Assembly (NCBI GenBank): GCA_021162905.1
Contig: JAGGXT010000182.1
Location: 1 to 10,988, forward strand
DNA from: Candidatus Odinarchaeota archaeon
Lineage (GTDB): Archaea; Asgardarchaeota; JAGGXT01
Length of the DNA: 10,988 nucleotides
Reading direction: 5' to 3'
The notes under the pieces were generated by a model. It did no database searches, was not told the DNA's origin, and saw only the letters and a program-made list of their open reading frames with translations. This document shows, in pieces, positions 1 to 5,728 of this stretch; positions within the stretch are counted from its first letter, which is position 1, and each line of letters opens with the position of its first letter. The position numbers were made by a program, and so were the translations under genes.

Positions 1-34
1 ACATTATATTGGTTGATCTAAATAAATCTAAAGG

Positions 35-46
35 AAACTTTAATAT
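35..46 (+). promoter_or_regulatory. Archaeal BRE/TATA promoter of the cysteine synthase gene
   Basis: An A-rich GAAA-like BRE stretch runs directly into CTTTAATAT. This is a good archaeal TATA match, and a transcript would begin about 25 bases downstream, near 65-72. That leaves a leader of about 20 bases containing a Shine-Dalgarno-like GAGAGGGA (76-83). Assigned by pattern and spacing only. Confidence 0.5.
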
Positions 47-87
47 TTTCATGAATATGTTGACTTAGGGAATTCGAGAGGGATAGT

Positions 88-1029
88 GTGTCTATGAAAA
101 AATGTAATAATGTTTTTGATTTAATTGGAAACACACCAATTGTAAAACTATCTAAGATAACGAAAAATTTAGATATAGAAATTTGGGCTAAACTGGAGTC
201 TGTAAACCCCAGCGGCAGTATAAAGGATAGAATTGCTAAATGTATGATTGAAGCGGCTGAAAAGCGAGGAGATTTGAAACCGGGTATGACAATTATTGTT
301 CCAACCGCAGGAAATACAGGCATTTCTTTTGCAGCCTTAGGAGCTTATAAGGGTTATAAAGTTGTTATAATAATGCCAGAAAAAATGAGTGTTGAAAGAA
401 GAAAAATGCTCAAAGTTTTTGGAGCAGAGGTTATTCTTACTCCTGGTTGGGGAAGTGATATAAGTGAGTCAGTAAAATATGCAAAGGAGCTTGTTGAGAA
501 AGACCCAGAAAAGTATTATTTTTTCGATCAATGGTCTGACGAGGCAAATGTACAAGCACATTATGAGACCACCGGTCCTGAAATTTGGGAGCAAATGAAT
601 GGTAAGCTAGACGCATTTGTCGCAGGAATAGGTACTGGTGGATCTGTTTTGGGGACTGGTAAATTCCTAAAGGAGAAATATTCTGAAATAAAAGTTGTTG
701 GCGTGGAACCTGCCGAATCCCCTACGATATCTATGGGGCTTTGTGGACCTCACCAGATTGAAGGTATTGGTGATGGATTTGTTCCAGAAATCGTTAAAAG
801 ATATAGATACTTGATAGACTGGATTGAGACCGTCAAAAGTGAAGATGCTATTGAGATGGCCAGAAAAATTGCAAGAGAAGAAGGACTATTTGTTGGTATT
901 TCTTCGGGTGCAAATGTCCTCGCTGCTATCAATGTTGGTAAAAAGTTAGGGCCGGGAAGCGTAATTGTGACATTGCTACCTGATAGCGGTTCTAAATATT
1001 TTAGCACGAAATTAGTTCCAGAACTTTAA
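88..1029 (+). CDS. cysK: Cysteine synthase, CysK/CysM-type PLP enzyme
   Basis: PLP-dependent beta-replacement enzyme of fold type II. It is predicted to make L-cysteine from an activated serine (O-acetylserine or O-phosphoserine) and sulfide in the cytoplasm. The 313 residues match the usual length for the family. Visible motifs in order are PSGSIKDR (41-48) with the PLP Schiff-base Lys46, TAGNTG (73-78) as the substrate-carboxylate loop, GTGGS (182-186) as the phosphate-binding loop, SSGAN (272-276) and PDSG (298-301), whose Ser contacts the PLP ring nitrogen. The loop is normally TSGNTG, so Ser74 is replaced by Ala. Start: GTG at 88 has GAGG six bases upstream, and an in-frame ATG at 94 is a close alternative. 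The gene stands alone with its own promoter and converges on uppP. Family is certain. The acyl donor, and O-acetylserine versus cystathionine-type chemistry, cannot be read from the sequence. Confidence 0.9.
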   Translation: MSMKKCNNVFDLIGNTPIVKLSKITKNLDIEIWAKLESVNPSGSIKDRIAKCMIEAAEKRGDLKPGMTIIVPTAGNTGISFAALGAYKGYKVVIIMPEKMSVERRKMLKVFGAEVILTPGWGSDISESVKYAKELVEKDPEKYYFFDQWSDEANVQAHYETTGPEIWEQMNGKLDAFVAGIGTGGSVLGTGKFLKEKYSEIKVVGVEPAESPTISMGLCGPHQIEGIGDGFVPEIVKRYRYLIDWIETVKSEDAIEMARKIAREEGLFVGISSGANVLAAINVGKKLGPGSVIVTLLPDSGSKYFSTKLVPEL

Positions 1030-1105
1030 TCGGTGATTTAGAATTAATTATTAGCTACTTAGATTGTTAATATATGAAACTGGTACGTTTTATTAGCTAA
1101 GAAGA

Positions 1106-1894
1106 CTAGAAGAAAAGCATAAAACTAAAAGCTAATAGTATTGCGATAAATCCCAATATATAGCAGATTTTATCGAAAGACAATACCTCGGCAAGATGCA
1201 AGAGGAAAGACATCATGAGATAACCAATAACAGCAACTATACCTGTTAGTATAAGATACTCCATTGAGATGACAAAAGATACTTCCTCAAAAAGGATATC
1301 AAAAGCAATAGCAGCAACAACAGCAGGTAAACTTATTAGAAAACTAATAGTGAACGCATCCTTTTTGTTATATCCTCTCAAAAGAAGATATGTCACTGTA
1401 GTACCAGATCTGCTTATACCTGGCAGTATTGCGAATCCTTGGAATATGCCAAGCCCTATTTCGTCTATTATTTTTCGATTATTGATCGAATATCTATTTG
1501 TTTGGAAAAGTCTGCCTAGTTTTAGCAACGTTCCTGTAATCAGCAGAGCAATCCCTATAATGAGAGTTACTATCATACCATCTATCAGAAGAAAACTGTT
1601 TTTGAGAAAAAAATACAAAGGGACAGCAGTGACTCCAGTAGCGAAAGTTGTAAGAATTAATAGTCTTAAAAGTGAAAAGTCACGTAATATTGCATTTAAA
1701 TACATTCCCCGATACTTAATAAGGACAGAAATTGCAGTTCCTAAATGAAAATATATTGCCATTCTAAATGCTTCTTCAGCACTCCCATTGAAAAAAAGAA
1801 TAGAAATTAGAATTAGAAATCCTTCACTACTAACTGGAAGCCATTCGAGAAGAGCTTGAATAATGGCGAGAATTAATTCTTCAATAAAGGTCAT
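1106..1894 (-). CDS. uppP: Undecaprenyl/polyprenyl-diphosphate phosphatase (UppP/BacA family)
   Basis: Integral membrane phosphatase that removes a phosphate from polyprenyl diphosphate so that the lipid carrier can be reused. In archaea this would serve S-layer or envelope glycan assembly rather than peptidoglycan. The 262 residues contain roughly seven or eight hydrophobic segments. The two family signatures are present: QALLEWLPVSSEG (13-25, the Q/E-xxx-E motif with Glu17) and PGISRSGT (158-165, with Ser161 and the catalytic-type Arg162). The bacterial motif normally reads SSxGH. Here the His position is Phe26 and the preceding residues are SEG. It is the second gene of an operon with prs. 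Only 9 bases separate the prs stop from this ATG, and the AGGTG ribosome binding site overlaps the prs stop codon, so co-translation is likely. It converges on the cysteine synthase gene. Confidence 0.88.
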   Translation of the reverse strand: MTFIEELILAIIQALLEWLPVSSEGFLILISILFFNGSAEEAFRMAIYFHLGTAISVLIKYRGMYLNAILRDFSLLRLLILTTFATGVTAVPLYFFLKNSFLLIDGMIVTLIIGIALLITGTLLKLGRLFQTNRYSINNRKIIDEIGLGIFQGFAILPGISRSGTTVTYLLLRGYNKKDAFTISFLISLPAVVAAIAFDILFEEVSFVISMEYLILTGIVAVIGYLMMSFLLHLAEVLSFDKICYILGFIAILLAFSFMLFF

Positions 1895-1903
1895 TATTTA
1901 CAC

Positions 1904-1908
1904 CTATA
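1904..1908 (-). promoter_or_regulatory. Ribosome binding site of uppP overlapping the prs stop codon
   Basis: On the minus strand the prs stop TAG continues directly into GTG, giving a TAGGTG Shine-Dalgarno motif about 6-8 bases before the uppP ATG. The overlap supports translational coupling of prs and uppP and fixes the uppP start. Confidence 0.5.
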
Positions 1909-2770
1909 AGTGTTTAGCTATCAGTGGAGCTAATGTGACCTTACTTTCATCTCTTTCTATTGAATCGGTACCTATGATTTCCTTCGCTCCAGCATTTAGT
2001 ATACGTTCCCTAGCACCTTCTGCAAATACTAGATGAGTTGCAAATACATATATATCGCGAGCCCCTTGCTTTTTTAATATGTTTATCGCATTTACAACGG
2101 TCCATCCTGTGCTGATGATGTCATCCACTATTAGAACATCTCTATCTTTTACAGGAAGTTTTTTCTCTTTCGTTTTAACTTCACCAGTTATTCTGTCTCT
2201 AAACTTCTCCAGCCAATCATATTCGGTTCCTAGTCTATCTGCGATAGGTTTTAATATTTCAGGTCTTTCTTGATCAGGACATAGAACGAAGGGGTCTTTA
2301 AGTTCCATCTTCTCAATATAATCCGCAAATACCTCGGAAGCAAACAGATTTATGGCCTCAAAATTGTAAAATGACAAAACAGCCTCATTATGTACATCAA
2401 CTGTTAATAATTTGTTAGCACCGATGCTATTAAGTATTTTAGCAACAACCTTTGAAGATAAAACCTCGCCCTCAAGATATCGCTCATCTTGACGAGCATA
2501 TGCGAGATAAGGAACTACAAGTGTTACCTTCTTGGCACCAAAGTCCTTTACAGTATCTAAAAGAAATACTAATTCTAGGATATGCTTATCCTGAGGAGGA
2601 CCTGTAGTTTGAACTATAATAATATCCTCGCCTTCAACACTCTCAGGTATCCTAAAATAACTTTCTCCATCTGGGAATAGCTTGTATTGCGCTTCAATAA
2701 CAGGAACATTTAGAACTTCACCAAGCTTTCCAGCAAGGCGTTTACTTGCGGAACCAGCAACAATTTTCAT
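1904..2770 (-). CDS. prs: Ribose-phosphate pyrophosphokinase (PRPP synthetase)
   Basis: Transfers a diphosphate group from ATP to ribose 5-phosphate to form PRPP, the precursor for nucleotide, His and Trp synthesis and for base salvage. The protein has 288 residues, a typical archaeal length and shorter than the bacterial enzyme of about 315. Signatures in order are FPDGE (32-36), PYLAYARQDER (87-97) with the ATP-contacting RQDER, DVHN (125-128) at the divalent-metal site, the catalytic-flap region LEKFRDR (187-193), and the PRPP loop VDDIISTGWT (215-224). The loop normally reads STGGT, so Trp223 replaces Gly. ATG at 2770 is preceded by GGTGATT at a good distance. A possible promoter lies at about 2822-2840 (on the minus strand an AT-rich stretch, then CTTTTTAC). 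It is the first gene of the prs-uppP operon. The IS element was inserted just upstream, between it and the divergent nitroreductase gene. Confidence 0.95.
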   Translation of the reverse strand: MKIVAGSASKRLAGKLGEVLNVPVIEAQYKLFPDGESYFRIPESVEGEDIIIVQTTGPPQDKHILELVFLLDTVKDFGAKKVTLVVPYLAYARQDERYLEGEVLSSKVVAKILNSIGANKLLTVDVHNEAVLSFYNFEAINLFASEVFADYIEKMELKDPFVLCPDQERPEILKPIADRLGTEYDWLEKFRDRITGEVKTKEKKLPVKDRDVLIVDDIISTGWTVVNAINILKKQGARDIYVFATHLVFAEGARERILNAGAKEIIGTDSIERDESKVTLAPLIAKHL

Positions 2771-2884
2771 ATCTCAATCACCAATTTTACAGGATTATAA
2801 GATATACGATTCGGTGTAGAGTAAAAAGCTATTTATTTTTTATCATTATTAATTTATTATATACTATTATTGCATCTTATTATT

Positions 2885-2893
2885 TTCATAGAC
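2885..2893. repeat. Left copy of the 9-bp target-site duplication
   Basis: TTCATAGAC stands immediately outside the left terminal inverted repeat and is repeated exactly at 4584-4592 outside the right one. This is the footprint expected of cut-and-paste or copy-paste insertion by a DDE transposase with a 9-bp stagger. Confidence 0.95.
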
Positions 2894-2917
2894 GGCTTCG
2901 TGAAAGCGCGTGTTGAT
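2894..2917 (+). repeat. Left terminal inverted repeat of the IS (24 bp)
   Basis: Begins GGCTTCGTGAAAGCGCG and ends at GTTGAT. It is the exact reverse complement of 4560-4583 over all 24 bases. The stop codon of the second transposase frame lies directly inside it (2918-2920). Confidence 0.97.
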
Positions 2918-3757
2918 TTATAAGTAATTTGCTTTCAATATATTATCGCGTACCCAGATCGCCCAATTCACCTTATCATCCGTACTGGGCAATTCAAAAG
3001 TAGGACGTAACAGCTTCACAGTCTTCTTCCTGTACCTCCTGTATACCTCACGACGAATCGTAACGCGACCTGCATCCTCAGGCAAATCGTAATAATAGCC
3101 GATCCTGTCATACACTCTGCCAAGAGACTTAAATGGATTATACTCCATATCACTAACATCTATCCCCACATGCTCATACGGGGTCTTGCCATCGCATAAA
3201 ACCCTCGTATTGTGATTTAACACAATCAGCTTAGCAACCGACTCCACGAGCTGCAGATTTCTGTAGTTCAACGATTTTCTAATACGACCACGCAGTACCC
3301 GATTGAGCCCCTCCACAACCGCAGTTGTCGCTGCAATGTTACTGTAGTACAAAATGTTAGTAGTTATCTCATCCTCGCCCTGCTCTTTCCTCCTATTCTG
3401 ATTTTTACGTTTGGGCAACAACGCACCAACCAACGCCGCATGCTGGCTTGCGTAGAGTCGCCTGTGAATATATGCCCTGTATGCTTCCAAATAGGATTTT
3501 ATACGCCTCTTGTATTCATCGAGAATCCTATTCGCCTCATCCTCTGCCCTTTCAATCAATTGTTCTTTGAAAAGTTTAAGCGGCGCTCTTACAGGAGGAA
3601 GAACGAATTCTAACTGCCTCTTTAGCTCGTCAAGCCACCGTTTCACTTGTCTTTCAGCCTCACTTATCAGTAAATCTCTCTCACGATCAACTAAACTCTC
3701 TATTAGATTAATGACCATTTTCTCTTTTCTCTTGCTCGAGTGACGTGCTGCAAACAA
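2918..3757 (-). CDS. IS transposase, C-terminal frame (carries the catalytic Glu)
   Basis: Second half of the split transposase, up to 279 residues. It opens at TTG in the overlap with the first frame. There is no convincing ribosome binding site, so it may only be made as a fusion. Residues about 15-105 are highly charged and helical (many Arg, Lys and Glu), probably a coiled-coil or helical insertion. The segment around 144-160 (TTAVVEGLNRVLRGRIRK) matches the terminal Glu motif of DDE transposases, with Glu149 as the likely third acidic residue. A basic C-terminal tail follows. It lies in the -1 frame relative to the upstream half, and the two frames overlap for 55 bases without stops. A -1 ribosomal frameshift would yield a protein of about 530 residues. 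A single-base deletion in a formerly continuous gene would look the same. Confidence 0.72.
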   Translation of the reverse strand: MFAARHSSKRKEKMVINLIESLVDRERDLLISEAERQVKRWLDELKRQLEFVLPPVRAPLKLFKEQLIERAEDEANRILDEYKRRIKSYLEAYRAYIHRRLYASQHAALVGALLPKRKNQNRRKEQGEDEITTNILYYSNIAATTAVVEGLNRVLRGRIRKSLNYRNLQLVESVAKLIVLNHNTRVLCDGKTPYEHVGIDVSDMEYNPFKSLGRVYDRIGYYYDLPEDAGRVTIRREVYRRYRKKTVKLLRPTFELPSTDDKVNWAIWVRDNILKANYL

Positions 3758-4494
3758 ATGATATGACGACCCGGGCTCTGTTGCTTTAGCACCGCATATG
3801 CCTTAGCACCATCTGTCGTCATGAACTTGGCTTTTTCGAAAATCTTTTTATTTCGGTTAACAACTGTTAATACGTCAAGTGTTGTGATCTGTGAGCCCAC
3901 AAACACATAAACATCTATTACCAGCGATGTATTTGGATCGACGACTAGTGTTATTGCATATGGCGATTTATCAAGGTCGACAGTGAGGTACAATTCGTCC
4001 ATCTCGACATGCGCTATGTTGCTGGAGCTTGCAATCTCCTCTATTTTCTTTCGATGTTCTTCAAAGCCTCGTAATCCTACATATCGAACCCACTCCAAAA
4101 TCGTTTTACTCGAAACTCTGACGCCAAATATCAATTCGATTATTGATGCTGTATCTGCGGCTGATAGTCCGAGTGTATAGAGTACGACAGCTACATGGAT
4201 TATTCGGATGTCGTATCGTCCATTTGGAATTGTGAATATGTTCACGGAAGTGACTTCCCCTGAGGGGCACTTGTAGCGTTGTATTTTTATGGGTACTGTG
4301 AATCCGAAGGTTGTTACGATGTGTGCTGTTCTGGTTCCGTACTTTATTGCGTTGGGGCAGGGTGGTGCACCGATCGGCTTCTGCGAGGCGATGAAGATGA
4401 GGTGGTCGAGTAGGGCGAAATATTCATTTACCAGTTTGTCATGTATGATTATTGGGGCCGGGATTAGTGGGTTGTATGTTGTAATTGGTTGCAT
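3703..4494 (-). CDS. IS transposase, N-terminal frame (first two catalytic Asp)
   Basis: First half of the split transposase, 263 residues. The N-terminal 140 residues hold a Cys-containing region (Cys46, Cys77 in KCPSGE) and a helix-turn-helix-like part ending SSKTILEWVRYVG (128-140), probably for end recognition. The RNase H-like catalytic fold starts at HVEMDELYL (162-170) with Asp166 as the first catalytic residue. The second is Asp228 in TTDGAKAY. CLQH (247-250) is the C-x2-H motif typical of Mutator/IS256-like enzymes. The frame stops at 3703, shortly after that motif and before any catalytic Glu, so this product alone cannot be active. The ATG at 4494 has GGGAG about 9 bases upstream and a TATA-like element further up. 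A similarity search would settle the family. Confidence 0.8.
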   Translation of the reverse strand: MQPITTYNPLIPAPIIIHDKLVNEYFALLDHLIFIASQKPIGAPPCPNAIKYGTRTAHIVTTFGFTVPIKIQRYKCPSGEVTSVNIFTIPNGRYDIRIIHVAVVLYTLGLSAADTASIIELIFGVRVSSKTILEWVRYVGLRGFEEHRKKIEEIASSSNIAHVEMDELYLTVDLDKSPYAITLVVDPNTSLVIDVYVFVGSQITTLDVLTVVNRNKKIFEKAKFMTTDGAKAYAVLKQQSPGRHIICLQHVTRAREKRKWSLI

Positions 4495-4531
4495 ATGAAC
4501 TTTTTCTCCCGGCCCCGTTTCACCTTATCGC

Positions 4532-4543
4532 AAAATTTTTAAC
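4532..4543 (-). promoter_or_regulatory. Candidate internal promoter of the IS transposase
   Basis: On the minus strand GTTAAAAATTTTG lies between the right inverted repeat and the first transposase frame. It is spaced so that a transcript would begin near 4510, a short distance before the GGGAG ribosome binding site and the ATG at 4494. Pattern-based only. Confidence 0.35.
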
Positions 4544-4559
4544 ATGACGATGCAATATC

Positions 4560-4583
4560 ATCAACACGCGCTTTCACGAAGCC
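4560..4583 (-). repeat. Right terminal inverted repeat of the IS (24 bp)
   Basis: Reads ATCAACACGCGC...GAAGCC on the plus strand and is an exact reverse complement of 2894-2917. It lies on the transposase start side of the element. Confidence 0.97.
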
Positions 4584-4592
4584 TTCATAGAC
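4584..4592. repeat. Right copy of the 9-bp target-site duplication
   Basis: TTCATAGAC, identical to 2885-2893. Removing the element and one copy restores a prs-nitroreductase intergenic region of about 190 bp. Confidence 0.95.
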
Positions 4593-4610
4593 AATAGCAA
4601 AATTCATTAG

Positions 4611-4619
4611 TATATAAAA
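4611..4619 (+). promoter_or_regulatory. TATA box of the nitroreductase gene
   Basis: TATATAAAA is a strong archaeal TATA match, placed so that transcription would begin near 4637-4642. The mRNA would have a leader of about 20-25 bases containing the GGTGG ribosome binding site (4654-4658). The right end of the IS is only about 28 bp upstream, so the core promoter survived the insertion. Confidence 0.6.
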
Positions 4620-4662
4620 CCCAAAATAAATACAGAATACGTCTCTTTTTTGTGGTGGTAGA

Positions 4663-5205
4663 ATGGATGTTTTCGAGTGTATAAGAAGGAGAAGAAGTAT
4701 TAGAGCGTATAAAAAGGATCCTGTTTCTGAGGATCATTTAAGGGAGATATTAAAAGCTGCTACATGGGCACCAAGTGCGGGGAATTTGCAAAGCTGGGAA
4801 TTTATTATTGTTAAAGATCATACAACAAAAGTTAGGCTCGCAGAGGCAGCATATGGTCAGTATTTTATTGTTGAAGCCCCTGTAATAATTGTTGTTTGCG
4901 CTAATGAGGAAAGATCAGCCAGTAGATATGGGGACAGAGGACGGACATTATATACAATCCAAGATACTGCGGCCGCTATTCAAAACATGTTGTTAGCAGC
5001 TTATGCACTTGGATATGGCACATGTTGGGTTGGTGCATTTAACGAGAATGATGTAAAGAGAATTCTAGATTTGCCAAAAACTGTTAGACCTGTTGCTATA
5101 GTCCCGTTAGGACGCCCTAATGAAAATCCAGTACCACCTCGCAGATTAGAATTAAAAAGGGTTGTTCATCTGGAAAAATTTGGGAATCACCCCAAGGAAT
5201 TTTAG
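4663..5205 (+). CDS. Nitroreductase-family FMN oxidoreductase
   Basis: Flavin (FMN) enzyme of the nitroreductase superfamily, which passes electrons from NAD(P)H to varied acceptors such as quinones, nitro compounds or flavins. The natural substrate is not evident here. The 180 residues are typical of the short archaeal and clostridial members. Visible signatures are RRRRSIRAYK (8-17) for FMN phosphate contact, APSAGNLQSWEF (36-47), DTAAAIQNMLLAAYALGYGTCWVG in two parts (101-124) for the central helix and FMN contact, and VPLGRP (147-152) followed by PPRR near the C terminus. The ATG is preceded by GGTGG. It is a single gene with its own TATA box, formerly divergent from prs across a short intergenic region now split by the IS, and it converges on the cupin gene. 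No ferredoxin-like Cys clusters are present. Confidence 0.9.
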   Translation: MDVFECIRRRRSIRAYKKDPVSEDHLREILKAATWAPSAGNLQSWEFIIVKDHTTKVRLAEAAYGQYFIVEAPVIIVVCANEERSASRYGDRGRTLYTIQDTAAAIQNMLLAAYALGYGTCWVGAFNENDVKRILDLPKTVRPVAIVPLGRPNENPVPPRRLELKRVVHLEKFGNHPKEF

Positions 5206-5225
5206 AAATAATAACCCCAATATAT

Positions 5226-5576
5226 TTACTTTTTTATTTCGAAGTAATCTTTTTCTGAGAATGGAGGAAATGCGATAACAAGAACTTTGACGTATTTACT
5301 TTTTATCTGATGAATAGTTTTAGGGTAAATAATTATGGTGTCGTTTGTATTCATTGAAATCCTCTCACCATTAAGAATCAACGTACAGTTTCCATCAACG
5401 ATGTGATAAATCTCTGTAGTTTTGAGATGATAGTGTGCTGTATTTTCTCCCCTAACTTCTGCAAGTGCGATAGAAAAGTCAAATTTGTTTCTTATAATCT
5501 CATAAATTATCTCAGCATTTTTATTTATTCTCTTGACATTCTCAATACGAAATATTTGATACTTTTCTATGTTCAT
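5226..5576 (-). CDS. Small single-domain cupin protein
   Basis: A protein of 116 residues forming one cupin beta-barrel. The first cupin motif is clear as HYH-x4-E-x6-G, with His48, His50, Glu55 and Gly62, and the second motif gives His89 in YPKTIHQ. These four residues would bind a divalent metal. The family includes isomerases, dioxygenases and sugar- or metabolite-binding proteins, so a specific reaction cannot be assigned. The start was set at ATG 5576 because GGAAGGG (5583-5589) stands six bases upstream. A TTG at 5591 in the same frame would add five residues but overlaps that ribosome binding site. It is divergent from the zinc-ribbon gene, with the likely promoter region at 5672-5690, which gives a longish leader. 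It converges on the nitroreductase gene with a gap of 20 bases. Confidence 0.82.
   Translation of the reverse strand: MNIEKYQIFRIENVKRINKNAEIIYEIIRNKFDFSIALAEVRGENTAHYHLKTTEIYHIVDGNCTLILNGERISMNTNDTIIIYPKTIHQIKSKYVKVLVIAFPPFSEKDYFEIKK
5229..5240 (+). terminator. T-run likely ending the nitroreductase transcript
   Basis: A run of six T (5230-5235) followed by ATTT on the plus strand begins about 25 bases after the nitroreductase stop, inside the 3' end of the convergent cupin gene. Archaeal termination often uses such U-rich tracts without a hairpin, and I see no hairpin here. Confidence 0.4.
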
Positions 5577-5671
5577 CAGAATCCCTTCCAAATATTTTTG
5601 GAGAAATCATGAACGATTAAAGAATCAATAAGACTTCTACAGAAACGTTGTAGATTATTCCCTAAAAAAGA

Positions 5672-5690
5672 TTTATAAGCTTTTATAGTA
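5672..5690. promoter_or_regulatory. Divergent TATA region between the cupin and zinc-ribbon genes
   Basis: TTTATAAGCTTTTATAG holds two overlapping TATA-like boxes arranged nearly as a palindrome around AAGCTT, so either strand reads as a TATA element. On the plus strand it sits about 40-55 bases before the zinc-ribbon ATG, with GGAG between. On the minus strand it is about 100 bases before the cupin ATG. A shared bidirectional promoter is inferred, not proven. Confidence 0.4.
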
Positions 5691-5728
5691 GATTTTTTAT
5701 TAATTAATAATAAATTTTGGAGTTGTGG

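Larger units (their letters stand above)
2894..4583 (-). mobile_element. Complete insertion sequence, 1690 bp, IS256/Mutator-like DDE type
   Basis: The element is bounded by perfect 24-bp inverted repeats starting GGCTTCGTGAAAG and flanked by a perfect 9-bp direct repeat, so both ends are defined to the base. It carries two overlapping minus-strand reading frames that together make one DDE transposase. The C-x2-H motif after the second Asp, the long helical insertion before the Glu, and the 9-bp duplication fit the IS256/Mutator-like superfamily. IS1-like groups also make 8-9 bp duplications and use frameshifting. The base composition is visibly richer in G and C than the flanks, consistent with acquisition. 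Intact ends and an undecayed duplication suggest a recent insertion. I cannot assign an ISfinder family without a search. Confidence 0.92.

Noticed and set aside
1048..1098. Two copies of TATTAGCTA in the cysK-uppP convergent gap
   Set aside because: Only nine bases in AT-rich sequence, with no third copy or symmetry, so it could be chance. No convincing terminator hairpin is formed either.
1269..1748. Plus-strand open frame of 159 codons
   Set aside because: It is antisense to the clearly coding uppP gene, has no recognisable motif and is a shadow frame.
5717..5728. Upstream TTG start of the zinc-ribbon gene
   Set aside because: It overlaps the GGAG ribosome binding site that serves ATG 5729.
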